This document shows, in pieces, positions 17,226 through 26,623 of a stretch of DNA of 64,000 nt. This stretch comes from Candidatus Eiseniibacteriota bacterium. Its GTDB lineage: Bacteria; Eisenbacteria; RBG-16-71-46; CAIMUX01. The first letter of the stretch is position 1; each line of letters opens with the position of its first letter. Position numbers and translations under genes: made by a program. The notes under the pieces are model-generated. The model saw nothing but the letters and a program-made list of their open reading frames with translations, did no database searches and had not been told where the DNA came from. The DNA is taken from assembly GCA_020633975.1 (NCBI GenBank), contig JACKCR010000002.1, positions 2,542,001 to 2,606,000 of the forward strand. Direction: 5' to 3'.

Positions 17226-18554
17226 GTGAGCGACTGGGACGACTTCGGGCTGGACCTGGACCGGATCGAGAGCGTTCTCGACCGCGTCTCTCCGATGGAA
17301 GTACGCGGACGGGTCACAGGCCTCGTCGGCATCATCGTCAAGGCGGCACTCCCGGAAGCCTGGGTGGGAGAGCTCTGCTACATCAAGAATCCCCACAGCG
17401 ACGAACTCGTGCGCGCCGAAGTGGTCGGATTCGATCGACACGAAGCGCTGCTCATGCCACTCGGGGAACTCGCGAACATCGGGATGGCGAGCGAAGTGAT
17501 CCCAACGGGGCGCGGGCTCGTCGTCAAAGTCGGAGACGCGCTCCTCGGACGAGTCGTGAACGGGCTCGGCGAACCCCGTGATCTCGCCGAGCGCGGCCCC
17601 CTCCAGACCGACCAGGAATACCCGGTGATGGCAGCGCCCCCGGACCCCCTCGTCCGGAAGCGGATCCAGCAGCCATTGCCGATCGGCATCAAAGCGGTGG
17701 ACGGCATCCTCACCGTGGGCGAAGGACAACGCGTCGGACTCTTTGCGGCCGCGGGCGGTGGAAAGTCGACCTTCCTCGGAATGGTCGCGCGGAACACCGC
17801 GGCTGACGTCAACGTGATCGCGCTGATCGGAGAGCGAGGCCGAGAGGTCAACGACTTCATCGAAGAATCCCTCGGGCCAGAGGGGATGGCGCGTTCGGTC
17901 GTCGTGGTGGCGACTTCTGACGAACCGTCGCTCGTTCGGCTCAAGGCCGCGTACGTTGCACAGGCGATCGCCGACTACTTCCGCGACCAGGGCAAGAAGG
18001 TGATGCTGATGATGGACTCGGTCACGCGGTTCGCGCGTGCCCAGCGCGAAGTCGGCCTCGCGGCCGGGGAGCCGCCCGCCCGCGCGGGATTCACACCGTC
18101 CGTCTTCTCCGAGCTCCCCAAGCTCCTCGAACGGTCCGGCAACTCCGACAAGGGATCGATCACCGCGTTCTACACCGTCCTCGTCGAAGGCGACGACATG
18201 ACCGAGCCGGTCGCGGACGAAGTGCGCTCGATCCTGGACGGACACATCATCCTCACCCGGCGCCTCGCCGCCGCCGGTCACTACCCGGCAATCGACATCG
18301 GCGCGAGCGCCAGCCGCGTCTTCCCCGCCGTCACGCAGCCGGATCACCAGAAAGCTGCGGCCCGGCTCCGCGAACTCCTCTCCCTCTACGAAGAGAACCG
18401 CGACGCGATCACCTACGGGATCTACAAGCGCGGAACGGACGCGAAACTCGACGAGGCGATCGCGAAGATCGATGCGATCACCGGGTTCCTTCGTCAGGGG
18501 ACGGGCGAGAGGGTCGCGTTCGACGATAGCCTGTCGGAACTCTCGCGGATCTGA
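17226..18554 (+). CDS. sctN: Type III secretion ATPase (SctN/FliI family)
   Basis: A 442-residue ATPase of the FliI/SctN family, GTG start. Walker A (AAAGGGKST) is at about residues 174-182. The Walker B region VMLMMDSVTRFARAQREVG and the family signature FTPSVFSELPKLLERSG follow, along with ILDGHIILTRRLAAAGHYPA. It lacks the C-terminal extension of F1 beta subunits. The hexamer unfolds substrates and strips chaperones at the export gate. It is the last gene of this locus; non-coding structured DNA follows. The stalk (SctO) gene is not next to it but 18 kb away. Confidence 0.96.
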   Translation: MSDWDDFGLDLDRIESVLDRVSPMEVRGRVTGLVGIIVKAALPEAWVGELCYIKNPHSDELVRAEVVGFDRHEALLMPLGELANIGMASEVIPTGRGLVVKVGDALLGRVVNGLGEPRDLAERGPLQTDQEYPVMAAPPDPLVRKRIQQPLPIGIKAVDGILTVGEGQRVGLFAAAGGGKSTFLGMVARNTAADVNVIALIGERGREVNDFIEESLGPEGMARSVVVVATSDEPSLVRLKAAYVAQAIADYFRDQGKKVMLMMDSVTRFARAQREVGLAAGEPPARAGFTPSVFSELPKLLERSGNSDKGSITAFYTVLVEGDDMTEPVADEVRSILDGHIILTRRLAAAGHYPAIDIGASASRVFPAVTQPDHQKAAARLRELLSLYEENRDAITYGIYKRGTDAKLDEAIAKIDAITGFLRQGTGERVAFDDSLSELSRI

Positions 18555-18572
18555 GGCGACATCGCCTCTACC

Positions 18573-18715
18573 GCGCTCGTTTGCGCGCGTTCAGCTACGT
18601 GCGCTCGGCTACGTGGGTTCGGGTCCTCCATTCGAATACGACGTTGGTCTACGCCCCTCGGGCGTCCTTCCGGTTTCGGAGGGGACGAAACCTTCAGGAC
18701 GCCCGAGAGGCTCAA
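18573..18715 (+). repeat. Structured repeat element, copy A
   Basis: The core (18653-18711) is a long hairpin: GCCCCTCGGGCGTCCT pairs with AGGACGCCCGAGAGGC, and an inner GGTTTCG pairs with CGAAACC. The same structure occurs at 26404-26460 (copy B). Upstream, both copies also share GTTTGCGCGCGT and GTCTACGCCCC. Two copies downstream of unrelated genes suggest a REP-like element or a small structured RNA. Confidence 0.6.
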
Positions 18716-18730
18716 TGTACGTGGTTGGGT

Positions 18731-18830
18731 CGGAAGGCGGTGGTTGGCGCGGAGTGTAGTAGTCGGCGCGGAAGGCGGTGGTTGGCGAGGAGTGCGTCGG
18801 TCGGGTCGGAGGGCGTCGTGGCTCTGAGTC
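18731..18830 (+). repeat. Tandem repeat, 38-bp period
   Basis: CGGAAGGCGGTGGTTGGCG starts at 18731 and again at 18769. A decayed third unit begins near 18807 (CGGAGGGCGTCGTGG). The first two copies match over 26 bases with one difference. No function is apparent. Confidence 0.65.
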
Positions 18831-19010
18831 CTCGTCGAGGTCTTGCTCGGCCTCGAAGAGTGCGCGGGGGGGCTCGCTTGTCCCCTGGGGGGCGGTCGGG
18901 TAGGGTTTGTGGGCGGTCGCGCGGTTCCCTGCCCCTGAGAGAAGGGACCTGGTGGAATCGGCGCAGACTGATCGGACCGTTCGTCTCCACTTGCACTCCG
19001 GGAGCAAAGA

Positions 19011-21590
19011 ATGAACTCCACTCACCGCTCAATGCCGCCTTCCACTTGGCGGTCATTCGTGGTCGCCCCGACCTCCTTCGTCCGGGCGTCTGTCGTTCGC
19101 ACGATCGTGATGTCGACGGCCATGCTGTCGCTCGGCGGCGCGGCCTGGTTTGGGCCGGCCTTCGTGACCGACGCACTTGCCGAGGATGCACTCGGATACC
19201 AGACGCCTCCGCAGGTGCTGGCGGACATGGTGCTCGCGCCTCCGACTCCGGGTGTGGCGCTCAGCCCGAACGAGGAGTGGATGCTTCTCATGGAGTCTCC
19301 GGGGCTTCCGTCGATCGCGGAGGTGGCGGAGCCGGAGCTTCGGCTGGCTGGGCTCAGGATGAACCCGCGGACGAACGGGCAGAGTCGCGAGCGGCCGATG
19401 AGCGGGATCTCGTTCCAGCCGATGAACGGCGGCGAGGCCGTCATCGTTGGCGGCTTCCCTGCGGACACGCGGATCAATCACCCTCGTTGGTCACCGGATG
19501 GGAATGCACTGGCCTTCGTGGCGGGGATCGAGGATCGACTCGAACTCTGGGTGGTGGGACTCGGTGAATCGACGGCGCGGCGTGTCACGGCAGAGGGGGC
19601 ACGGCTGAACGGTGTCTACGGGCGCCCGTACGAGTGGCGTTCGGACTCGAAGAGCATCGTCGCTCTCGTCGTGCCGGAAGATCGCGGCGCTCCGCCCGTG
19701 GAGTCGTACGTCCCGACCGGTCCGATCGTGCAGGAGAACCTGGGGAAGACGGCGGCGGCACGTACGCTGCAGGACCTCCTCGAGAATCCGTACGACGAGT
19801 CTGTCTTCGACTACTACGCCACGTCCCAGATCGAACTGATCGGACTCGACGGATCGAGGCGGAAGATCGGGGAACCGGGTGTCATCCGTGGGGTCGAACC
19901 GTCGCCGGACGGACGCTACCTCTTGGCAGAGACGATTCACCACCCGTACAGCTATTCGCTCCAAGAAGACTCGTTCCCTCGTCGGATCGAAGTGTGGAAC
20001 CTGAAGGATGCCTCCCCCGCTCACCTCGTAGTCGACCGTCCTCTCCAGGACGAAGTGCCGATCGCGTTCGGTTCGGTCGAGACGGGGCCGCGCTCCGTCT
20101 CCTGGAGGGACGACGCAGGCGCGACACTCGTGTGGACGGAGGCGCTCGATGGTGGAGACGGCGGTGCGGAGGCCGAGTGGCGCGACCAAGTCTTCCTGCT
20201 CGAGGCGCCGTTCCAGGGGAAGCCGAAGCCGGTGATCAAGCTGAGCAACCGGTACGGCGGCGTGCAGTGGGGCACAGGCGATCTCGCGCTCGTCAGCTCC
20301 TGGTGGTGGGCTACACGGAACGTGAAGACGTGGCTCATCGCACCGGATCATCTGAAGAGGAAGCCGAAGCTGGTTCAGGACCGCTCCTACCAGGATCGCT
20401 ACAGTGACCCGGGCAATCCGATGACGATGCGCAACGCGTATGGAAAGAACGTCATCCTCACCGTAGACGGCGGCAAGACCATCTTCCTCAGCGGACAGGG
20501 CGCCTCCCCCGAAGGTAACCGGCCGTTCATCGACCGATACGACGTCGCGAGTGGCGAGACGGAGCGTCTCTTCCACAGTGAGGCGCCGTACTACGAGAAC
20601 CCGGTCGAGCTACTGGGAGCCGACCACGGTTCGGTCCTCACGCGGCGCGAGTCACAGACAGAACCGCCCAACTACTTCGTTCGCAACCTCGCCGACGGGT
20701 CGCTGGAGCAGAAGACGTTCTTCGCGAACCCGACGCCGCAACTGGAGGGGATCTCCAAGGAGCTCATCACGTACGAGCGCGCCGACGGGCTCTCGCTCTC
20801 CGGAACTCTCTACTTGCCGGCCGGATACGACAAGGACCGCGACGGGCCACTTCCGGTCCTGCTCTGGGCCTATCCGAACGAGTACAAGAGTCGGGACGAC
20901 GCAGGTCAGGTGACCGACTCTCCGTACCGGTTCACCCGCGTCGGGTGGTGGTCACCGATGCTCTTCCTCACGCGTGGATACGCGGTGCTCGATGATCCGT
21001 CGATGCCGATCATCGGGGAAGGCGACACCGAGCCGAACGACACCTTCGTCGAGCAGCTCGTCTCGAGCGCCGAAGCCGCGGTTCGCGAGCTCGTGCGACG
21101 CGGAGTCGGAGACCCGGACCGGATGGCGGTCGGCGGTCACAGCTACGGCGCGTTCATGACCGCGAACCTCCTCGCCCACTCGGAACTCTTCCGTGCGGGT
21201 CTCCCCCGCTCTGGCGCCTACAACCGCACCCTCACTCCGTTCGGTTTCCAGTCGGAGGAGCGCACGTTCTGGGAAGCCCCAGAGATCTACTTCGAGATGT
21301 CCCCGTTCATGCATGCCGACAAGATCAACGAGCCGATCCTTCTCGTGCACGGCGAAGCGGACAACAACGCAGGCACCTATCCGATGCAGAGCGAGCGGAT
21401 GTACGCGGCGATCAAGGGACTCGGAGGAACCGCACGACTCGTCATGCTCCCCGCCGAGAGCCACGGATACCGCGCGGCGGAGTCGGTCCTCCACCTCATG
21501 TGGGAGACCGACCGCTGGCTCGAGACCTACGTCAAGAACGCCGGGCCTCGCGACGTTCCGTCGGAGGGAGACGGGAAGGTCGGCGACTGA
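19011..21590 (+). CDS. S9 family (prolyl oligopeptidase-type) exported peptidase
   Basis: An 859-residue protein with an N-terminal signal-like segment ending near AFVTDALAEDA. A beta-propeller-like region (about residues 90-580) precedes an alpha/beta hydrolase domain. The nucleophile elbow GGHSYGAF gives Ser 711, HGEADNNAG gives Asp 784, and ESHGY gives His 818, a complete triad. The lid and propeller text (LSPDGRYLLAE-like segments, IGLDGSRRKIGEPG) fits the acylaminoacyl- and glutamyl-endopeptidase branch of S9. It probably degrades peptides in the periplasm. It is monocistronic as far as can be seen, with the structured region upstream. Confidence 0.92.
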   Translation: MNSTHRSMPPSTWRSFVVAPTSFVRASVVRTIVMSTAMLSLGGAAWFGPAFVTDALAEDALGYQTPPQVLADMVLAPPTPGVALSPNEEWMLLMESPGLPSIAEVAEPELRLAGLRMNPRTNGQSRERPMSGISFQPMNGGEAVIVGGFPADTRINHPRWSPDGNALAFVAGIEDRLELWVVGLGESTARRVTAEGARLNGVYGRPYEWRSDSKSIVALVVPEDRGAPPVESYVPTGPIVQENLGKTAAARTLQDLLENPYDESVFDYYATSQIELIGLDGSRRKIGEPGVIRGVEPSPDGRYLLAETIHHPYSYSLQEDSFPRRIEVWNLKDASPAHLVVDRPLQDEVPIAFGSVETGPRSVSWRDDAGATLVWTEALDGGDGGAEAEWRDQVFLLEAPFQGKPKPVIKLSNRYGGVQWGTGDLALVSSWWWATRNVKTWLIAPDHLKRKPKLVQDRSYQDRYSDPGNPMTMRNAYGKNVILTVDGGKTIFLSGQGASPEGNRPFIDRYDVASGETERLFHSEAPYYENPVELLGADHGSVLTRRESQTEPPNYFVRNLADGSLEQKTFFANPTPQLEGISKELITYERADGLSLSGTLYLPAGYDKDRDGPLPVLLWAYPNEYKSRDDAGQVTDSPYRFTRVGWWSPMLFLTRGYAVLDDPSMPIIGEGDTEPNDTFVEQLVSSAEAAVRELVRRGVGDPDRMAVGGHSYGAFMTANLLAHSELFRAGLPRSGAYNRTLTPFGFQSEERTFWEAPEIYFEMSPFMHADKINEPILLVHGEADNNAGTYPMQSERMYAAIKGLGGTARLVMLPAESHGYRAAESVLHLMWETDRWLETYVKNAGPRDVPSEGDGKVGD

Positions 21591-21683
21591 ACGCGTAGAC
21601 GAGCGCATCGGGTCCTGCGCCCTCGGTGCGGGACCCGGCCGCGCCCCACCTGCCTGCCGTCGATCTCGGATGCCGCCGCGTGG

Positions 21684-21689
21684 TAGACT
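21684..21689 (+). promoter_or_regulatory. Possible -10 box before the SWG-tail secreted protein
   Basis: GGTAGACTTCAC stands 47 bases before ATG 21736. A near-identical GGTAGACTCAC precedes sctO at 36399. TAGACT matches TATAAT at four of six positions. No clear -35 box is seen. Confidence 0.3.
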
Positions 21690-21735
21690 TCACTCGTCAT
21701 TCGGAGAGTTCCCGCCGAAGGTCCAGGGTGCCAGC

Positions 21736-22440
21736 ATGCGTCTACCCACTGTTCTGTGGCTCGCCACGATTCTCCTCGCCGCCATCGGGTCGCCGGCTCA
21801 TGCAGAGACCTACCAACCGCTCTCTGACGGAGATTGGTGGACCTACCAGGCCGACGATGGGGAAACCGAGACCCGAACCGTCGACGGGTTGGTCAGCGTG
21901 TTTGGCCGAACCACGCATCGCATCCGGTACGCGGGAGGCGCGAACGACACCAACGAGAACTACTGGACGGTAGACGACTCCGGAAACCTCTACCTTCACG
22001 GCTTCTACTTCCCGACGACGGACTTCGGACTGGTCTACGACCCTCCGATCCTCTATCTAGCCTCCTCACCTCTCTTCGTCGGCAAGACGTGGCAAATGAC
22101 GACCACCTTCTACACGCTCCCGGACACCCTCTACGCGGGCCAGTACGACCTCGCGTTCCTGGTCTATGAGGAGGTGGAGCTGGACCTTCCCGTCGGCCGG
22201 CTCCATGCATTCGGAACGGGGCAGACGATGCCGTCTGCTGCGGAGTACTCCCTGACCGGTGTCCGTCTCGACGGACAGCGAGGTGGCCGGCCCGATACGT
22301 GGTGGTCCGAGGACATTGGACCCGTCCAGTTCGCCCTGGGAAGCCACCTCCAACTGATCGACTACGGCGGGGCTCCCACTCCGGTCTCGAACCGGAGTTG
22401 GGGATCGATCAAGTCTACGTTCCGGACGAGCGAGAAGTAG
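21736..22440 (+). CDS. Secreted protein of unknown function with SWGxIK tail
   Basis: A 234-residue exported protein. The signal peptide (LPTVLWLATILLAAIGSPAHA) is followed by ETYQPLSDGDWWTYQADDGE, a start often seen in uncharacterised secreted beta-rich proteins. No domain is recognised beyond that resemblance. The C-terminus is RSWGSIKSTFRTSEK, one of four SWGxIK-type tails in the window. The open frame extends upstream to 21193 inside the S9 peptidase gene, but the signal peptide and intergenic position fix ATG 21736. It converges on the YbaK gene. Confidence 0.8.
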   Translation: MRLPTVLWLATILLAAIGSPAHAETYQPLSDGDWWTYQADDGETETRTVDGLVSVFGRTTHRIRYAGGANDTNENYWTVDDSGNLYLHGFYFPTTDFGLVYDPPILYLASSPLFVGKTWQMTTTFYTLPDTLYAGQYDLAFLVYEEVELDLPVGRLHAFGTGQTMPSAAEYSLTGVRLDGQRGGRPDTWWSEDIGPVQFALGSHLQLIDYGGAPTPVSNRSWGSIKSTFRTSEK

Positions 22441-22548
22441 CGGGCACTGGTTTCGGACACGCCCAGTGGCGTGAGGTGGATCGGGTACCGATCGAGAGTG
22501 CGCCGGCCCGGCCAACCACGCAGGGCCGGCACTCTACTTCGTACGACC

Positions 22549-23031
22549 TCAACGAGACGACACGGCGACCGGAGCGCCGAAGTCCGCCACCTTGGGACGG
22601 ACGACGTCCTCGAACTCTCGATAGGCCATCCGGATCAGCTCGGTGTGGGTGCCGGCGTTGAACGAGATCTCTCGGTCGCGGGTCAGAGCCACGTCGACCC
22701 ACACCTCCATCCCGTAGAGGTTGCCGAACGGCGGCATCGCTCCGGGCTCGCACTCGGGGAAGGAACGCGCAAACTCGGCCTCGCTCGCGAGCACGACGTG
22801 CTTCGTGCCGGTCGCCTTGCCGAGACGTTTCAGGCTGATGTTCTCCGAGGCCGGCACCACGGCCATGGCGAGCCGTCCGTCCAGCCAGACCATCACCGTC
22901 TTCGCCACCTCGCCTCCCGGAATGTGGGCCGACTGCGCGGTACGCTGCGCGGTGAAGGCCTTGGGATGACGGATGGACTCGTAGCGGACCCCGCGGTCGT
23001 CGAGGTACTCGCGGATCTTGCGGGTGGGCAT
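22549..23031 (-). CDS. YbaK/aminoacyl-tRNA-deacylase-like protein
   Basis: A 160-residue cytoplasmic protein of the YbaK/ProX superfamily, which hydrolyses mischarged aminoacyl-tRNA in trans. The frame opens REYLDDRGVRYESIRHPKAF. The family core follows: GGEVAKTVMVWLDGRLAMAV with the conserved catalytic Lys region, and EPGAMPPFGNLYGMEVWVD, where the PPFG motif is diagnostic. FNAGTHTELIRMAY stands near the end. The length fits the free-standing family. It is an isolated housekeeping-type gene between secreted-protein genes. Confidence 0.9.
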   Translation of the reverse strand: MPTRKIREYLDDRGVRYESIRHPKAFTAQRTAQSAHIPGGEVAKTVMVWLDGRLAMAVVPASENISLKRLGKATGTKHVVLASEAEFARSFPECEPGAMPPFGNLYGMEVWVDVALTRDREISFNAGTHTELIRMAYREFEDVVRPKVADFGAPVAVSSR

Positions 23032-23164
23032 CTCTCACCTCCTTGCGGCGGCGATCGCATCTTCAGTCTAGACCTGTCCCGAGGGTGACTCCAAGCCTTC
23101 GGCGCGGTAGGTTTGGGCGCGCCCGGAACGCGCAGGTCGCGCGGGGGCGAAGAAAGGTCTCGCC

Positions 23165-25936
23165 ATGCTCGCATCTCTCGGACGGTTCGGTCGCTCCGCA
23201 AGGAACACGCTCACGCTCACGGCCACGCTGGCGGCCACGATCGCAGGCACGCTGGCAGTGGCGTTCGCGCTCGGCACCACGGTGACGACCGCGCGGGCCA
23301 CCGCCCCCGCCGAAGGCTCCGCGGCGACGGACCTCTGCCGCTACGTCGACCCGTTCATCGGGACCGGTCCCTCGAACTCACCGAACCCTGTGCCGGGCGG
23401 CGCAGGTGGGAGCACGATTCCGGGTGCGATGGCGCCGTTCGGGATGATCCAGTTCAGTCCGGACACGGACAAAGCGTCGCCCTCGGGCTATGGCTATCCG
23501 GGAACCCAGATCCAAGGCTTCAGCCTCACCCACTTCAACGGAGCCGGCTGCCCGAACAACGAAGACCTCCCGATCCTCCCGATCCGCGGAACCAATGTTG
23601 GAACGAACGGGACGGGCGTCGACTGGGCTGGGCATGCCGCGACCTTCTCCCACACGAACGAGTCTGCGGCGCCGGGCGAGTACTCGGTGCGGTTCGACGA
23701 CGGAATCCTGACCGAACTCACGGCCACCGTTCGGACCGGGATGGCGCGGTTCACCTTCCCGGACAGTGACGGAGGCTCGATCCTCTTCGACACGAGTCGG
23801 AACGCGACCGGACGTCGCGAAGGCTCTCTCCACATCGACGGATCCAAGATCACCGGCACCTTCACGAGCGGCGGATTCTGCGGAAGCCGGACGACGGTAC
23901 CGTTCTCGTTCGTCGTCGAGTTCGACCGTGCGCCCTCGTCATCCGGCACCTGGCTGGGAGACACCGTCACTCCAGGGGGCAGCGACGTCGCCGGCGTGTC
24001 CTCCGGTGGATGGGTCTCTTTCGACACGTCGAGCGATCGAGACGTCCTGATGAAGGTCGCGATCTCGTACGTCGATCTCGACAACGCCGAACACAACCTG
24101 GTCGCGGAGAACTCCGGGTGGAACTGGGAAGGCGTGCGGGATGGCACGCGAACTGCCTGGAACGACGTCCTTCACCGGATACAGCTGACGAGCACGACCG
24201 GGGTCGACGAAGAAGACCTCGTCAAGTTCTACACCGCGCTCTACCACGTCTTCTCGAACCCGAACGTCTGGGAAGACGTAAACGGCGAGTACCGCGGCTT
24301 CGACGACGTGGTCCATACGACCGACGGCTGGACCAACTACCAGAACTACTCGGGCTGGGACATCATCCGCTCCTGGACGCATCTCATCGGCGCGATCGCT
24401 CCCGAGGGCCCGGACATCCTCCACTCGATGGTCGAAGGTGGACGCGAATCGGGCCTCCTTCCCTTCTGGACCGATCGCAACGTGGAGACGCAGGTGATGG
24501 TCGGTGACCCGGGGACGGTGAACGTCGCGAACGGGTACGCCATGGGAGTGAGAGGCTTCGACGAGACGACGGCCTTGCACCTGATGGTGAAGTCGGCGAA
24601 CGACACCACGGACACGCAACGCTGGGGGCTCGGGGAGTGGATCCGGAACCATCACTTCCCCGGCAACGCCGCGATCTCCCTCGAGTACGCCATGGCTGAC
24701 TTCGCACTCGCCGAGTACGCGAGCGCGCTCGGGCAGGAGGAACTCGCCTCGACGTTCTTCACGCGATCCGGCTACTGGAAAGAGCTTTGGCGAGCGGAGA
24801 GCGGATACCTCGAACCGAAGGGGGACGTGAACGACGACGTCGCGCGGATCTACGAAGTGCAGGTCTTCGGCCCTGACGATCCGTCGGCGAACCTCGCCCT
24901 AGGCAAGCCGACCCAGGCGAGCAGCATCTGCAACGACCGGGAGTCGGCCGACAAGGCCGCCAACGGAACCTGGAACGGCGGCCTCGCCGACAAGTGGTGC
25001 GACAACGAGAGCGAAGAGAAGTGGTGGACCGTGGACCTCGGCGTGAACGGGAAGGTGGACCGGTTCGAGATCTACCACGCAGGTGCCGGCGGGGAGACTT
25101 CGGACTGGAACACGCGGAGCTTCGCCATCGACGTAGGCCCGGACGGGTCGACCTGGAGCGAAGTCGTGTCAGTCGTGGGAAACAAGGACGACGTCACGAA
25201 GCACTCGATCGATCCCGTGGACGCGAGATTCGTGCGGTTCCGGCTCACGAAGCCCGAGTCGAAGAGCGAGTGGGGCTGCCAACCGTTCGATCCCGCGAGC
25301 GGATGCGGGTACATCGAAGGGAACGGTGCTCAATATCTCTGGATGGTCCCACACGACCTGGGCGGACTGATCGACCTCATGGGCGGCCCGAAGCGCGCCG
25401 AAGAGCGTCTCGATCATCTCTTCCAGGAGCTCAACGCAGGAACGAGCCGCCCGCACTTCTACATCGGGAACGAACCCGAGCACGGGAACCCCTGGACCTA
25501 CAACTTCGCTCAGGCCGCGCCCAAGACGCAGGCCGTCGTGAGGAGAATCATCGACGAGGAGTTCCACACCGGCCCCGGTGGACTGCCCGGAAACGACGAC
25601 CTCGGCGCCACCTCTGCCTGGCTCGTCTGGGCCTACCTGGGGATGTACCCGATGATCCAAGGAACGGATGTGCTCGTGCTGAACGGGCCGTACTTCCCGC
25701 ACGCGGAGGTCATCCTCGCAAACGGAAACCGGCTGACGATCGAAGCGAAGGGCGCGGGCCCGGACGCGCCGTACATCCAGAGCGTCCGCTTCGAGGGGAA
25801 GCCGGTGACGAAGAACTGGATCCGCTTCGCCGACATCTCGGGAGGCGGAACGCTCGAGTACGTGATGGGGACGTCGCCTAACCCGAAGTGGGGATGTGGA
25901 GTGGAGGACGTCCCACCGAGCTACGGAGTGGAGTAG
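23165..25936 (+). CDS. GH92 alpha-mannosidase with an inserted F5/8 type C domain
   Basis: A 923-residue exported glycosidase. After a signal peptide, YVDPFIGTGPSNSPNPVPGGAG and HFNGAGCPNNEDLPILP match the GH92 N-terminal beta-sandwich. The catalytic barrel carries the expected acid in YIEGNGAQYLWMVPHDL (Glu 718) and the base pair in LPGNDDLGATSAW (Asp 811/812). GH92 enzymes are calcium-dependent exo-alpha-mannosidases. Between about residues 565 and 715 a discoidin-like (F5/8 type C) module (NLALGKPTQASS...ARFVRFRL) interrupts the barrel just before the catalytic Glu strand. This placement is unusual; such modules are normally terminal. A role in mannose-glycan use fits the adjacent secreted enzymes. 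Confidence 0.93.
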   Translation: MLASLGRFGRSARNTLTLTATLAATIAGTLAVAFALGTTVTTARATAPAEGSAATDLCRYVDPFIGTGPSNSPNPVPGGAGGSTIPGAMAPFGMIQFSPDTDKASPSGYGYPGTQIQGFSLTHFNGAGCPNNEDLPILPIRGTNVGTNGTGVDWAGHAATFSHTNESAAPGEYSVRFDDGILTELTATVRTGMARFTFPDSDGGSILFDTSRNATGRREGSLHIDGSKITGTFTSGGFCGSRTTVPFSFVVEFDRAPSSSGTWLGDTVTPGGSDVAGVSSGGWVSFDTSSDRDVLMKVAISYVDLDNAEHNLVAENSGWNWEGVRDGTRTAWNDVLHRIQLTSTTGVDEEDLVKFYTALYHVFSNPNVWEDVNGEYRGFDDVVHTTDGWTNYQNYSGWDIIRSWTHLIGAIAPEGPDILHSMVEGGRESGLLPFWTDRNVETQVMVGDPGTVNVANGYAMGVRGFDETTALHLMVKSANDTTDTQRWGLGEWIRNHHFPGNAAISLEYAMADFALAEYASALGQEELASTFFTRSGYWKELWRAESGYLEPKGDVNDDVARIYEVQVFGPDDPSANLALGKPTQASSICNDRESADKAANGTWNGGLADKWCDNESEEKWWTVDLGVNGKVDRFEIYHAGAGGETSDWNTRSFAIDVGPDGSTWSEVVSVVGNKDDVTKHSIDPVDARFVRFRLTKPESKSEWGCQPFDPASGCGYIEGNGAQYLWMVPHDLGGLIDLMGGPKRAEERLDHLFQELNAGTSRPHFYIGNEPEHGNPWTYNFAQAAPKTQAVVRRIIDEEFHTGPGGLPGNDDLGATSAWLVWAYLGMYPMIQGTDVLVLNGPYFPHAEVILANGNRLTIEAKGAGPDAPYIQSVRFEGKPVTKNWIRFADISGGGTLEYVMGTSPNPKWGCGVEDVPPSYGVE

Positions 25937-26325
25937 GGCGGCGCATCGCGCGGAATCATCGCCGGATCACCGCTGACGAGCCGACATCTCCATTGTTTGC
26001 ACGCCTGCACGGTTGATGCAGTACCGTCGTCAACCGGTATGCACGCCACTCCACGTTCGGATAGGGCGACACATCCTCTGTCGCGCGGGTTTTCCTCATC
26101 GGAGGAGCCTGTCATGTCTCCTTGCGCTCAGACTTCTTCGTTCGAACATCGCGCCATACCGGCTGTCGGGCAGGTACTCATCGGTCGGAAACGATGACAT
26201 CCGGGCTCGCGTCCCCAGTATCAACGCGAGGTAAGAGCCACGCACACGCTGCATGCGCGTTGTCTGCAGCGTGTAGTGTCGATGCAACTGCGTCTGCCGG
26301 CTCCTCAACGCGATGTAGTCGTGCA

Positions 26326-26462
26326 AGCGCGTTTGCGCGCGTCCCTACCGTGCGGTACATGGTTCCTCCTGGTCTGGCGGTCTCATGAGACCCCTCTGTC
26401 TACGCCCCCTGCGACTCCTTCCGGTTTCGAGGGACGAAACCTCCAGGAGCCCCAGGGGGCTC
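26326..26462 (+). repeat. Structured repeat element, copy B
   Basis: The core (26404-26460) repeats copy A: an outer stem GCCCCCTGCGACTCCT with AGGAGCCCCAGGGGGC, and an inner GGTTTCG with CGAAACC. Against copy A, the pair before TCCT changes from G-C to C-G on both sides, a compensatory change. A terminator follows nine bases later. Confidence 0.6.
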
Positions 26463-26468
26463 AGGGAA

Positions 26469-26510
26469 CGAAGAGGCCGGCTCCGGGATTGTCCGGGGCC
26501 GGCCTCTTCG
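26469..26510. terminator. Strong hairpin terminator, possibly bidirectional
   Basis: CGAAGAGGCCGGC (26469-26481) pairs perfectly with GCCGGCCTCTTCG (26498-26510), with CCGG pairs inside. TTGTTGGGGTTCTTCT follows on the plus strand. It lies 113 bases after the stop of the minus-strand gene at 26624 and could end that transcript, or one entering from copy B. Confidence 0.65.
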
Positions 26511-26623
26511 TTGTTGGGGTTCTTCTAGGTTTGTGGATCGTTCCGGGCTCGTAGATCCTTCGGGGTCCGGAGTGTTCGGCGCGTTGAGGGTGGTTGCCTC
26601 CCGCTCCGAACCCCGACCGGACC

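Larger units (their letters stand above)
18555..19010. other. Intergenic region with structured repeats
   Basis: No convincing gene. It contains a short hairpin directly after sctN (GAGGCGA..TCGCCTC, 18552-18567), the structured element described separately (18573-18715), and a 38-bp tandem repeat (18731-18830). Open frames here have no family signature and poor codon use. Confidence 0.6.
25937..26623. other. Intergenic region with structured element and terminator
   Basis: No supported gene in 687 bases. The 25.98-26.3 kb part is slightly less GC-rich and shows no signal I can name. Copy B of the structured element (26326-26462) and a strong terminator (26469-26510) lie at its right end. 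Confidence 0.6.
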
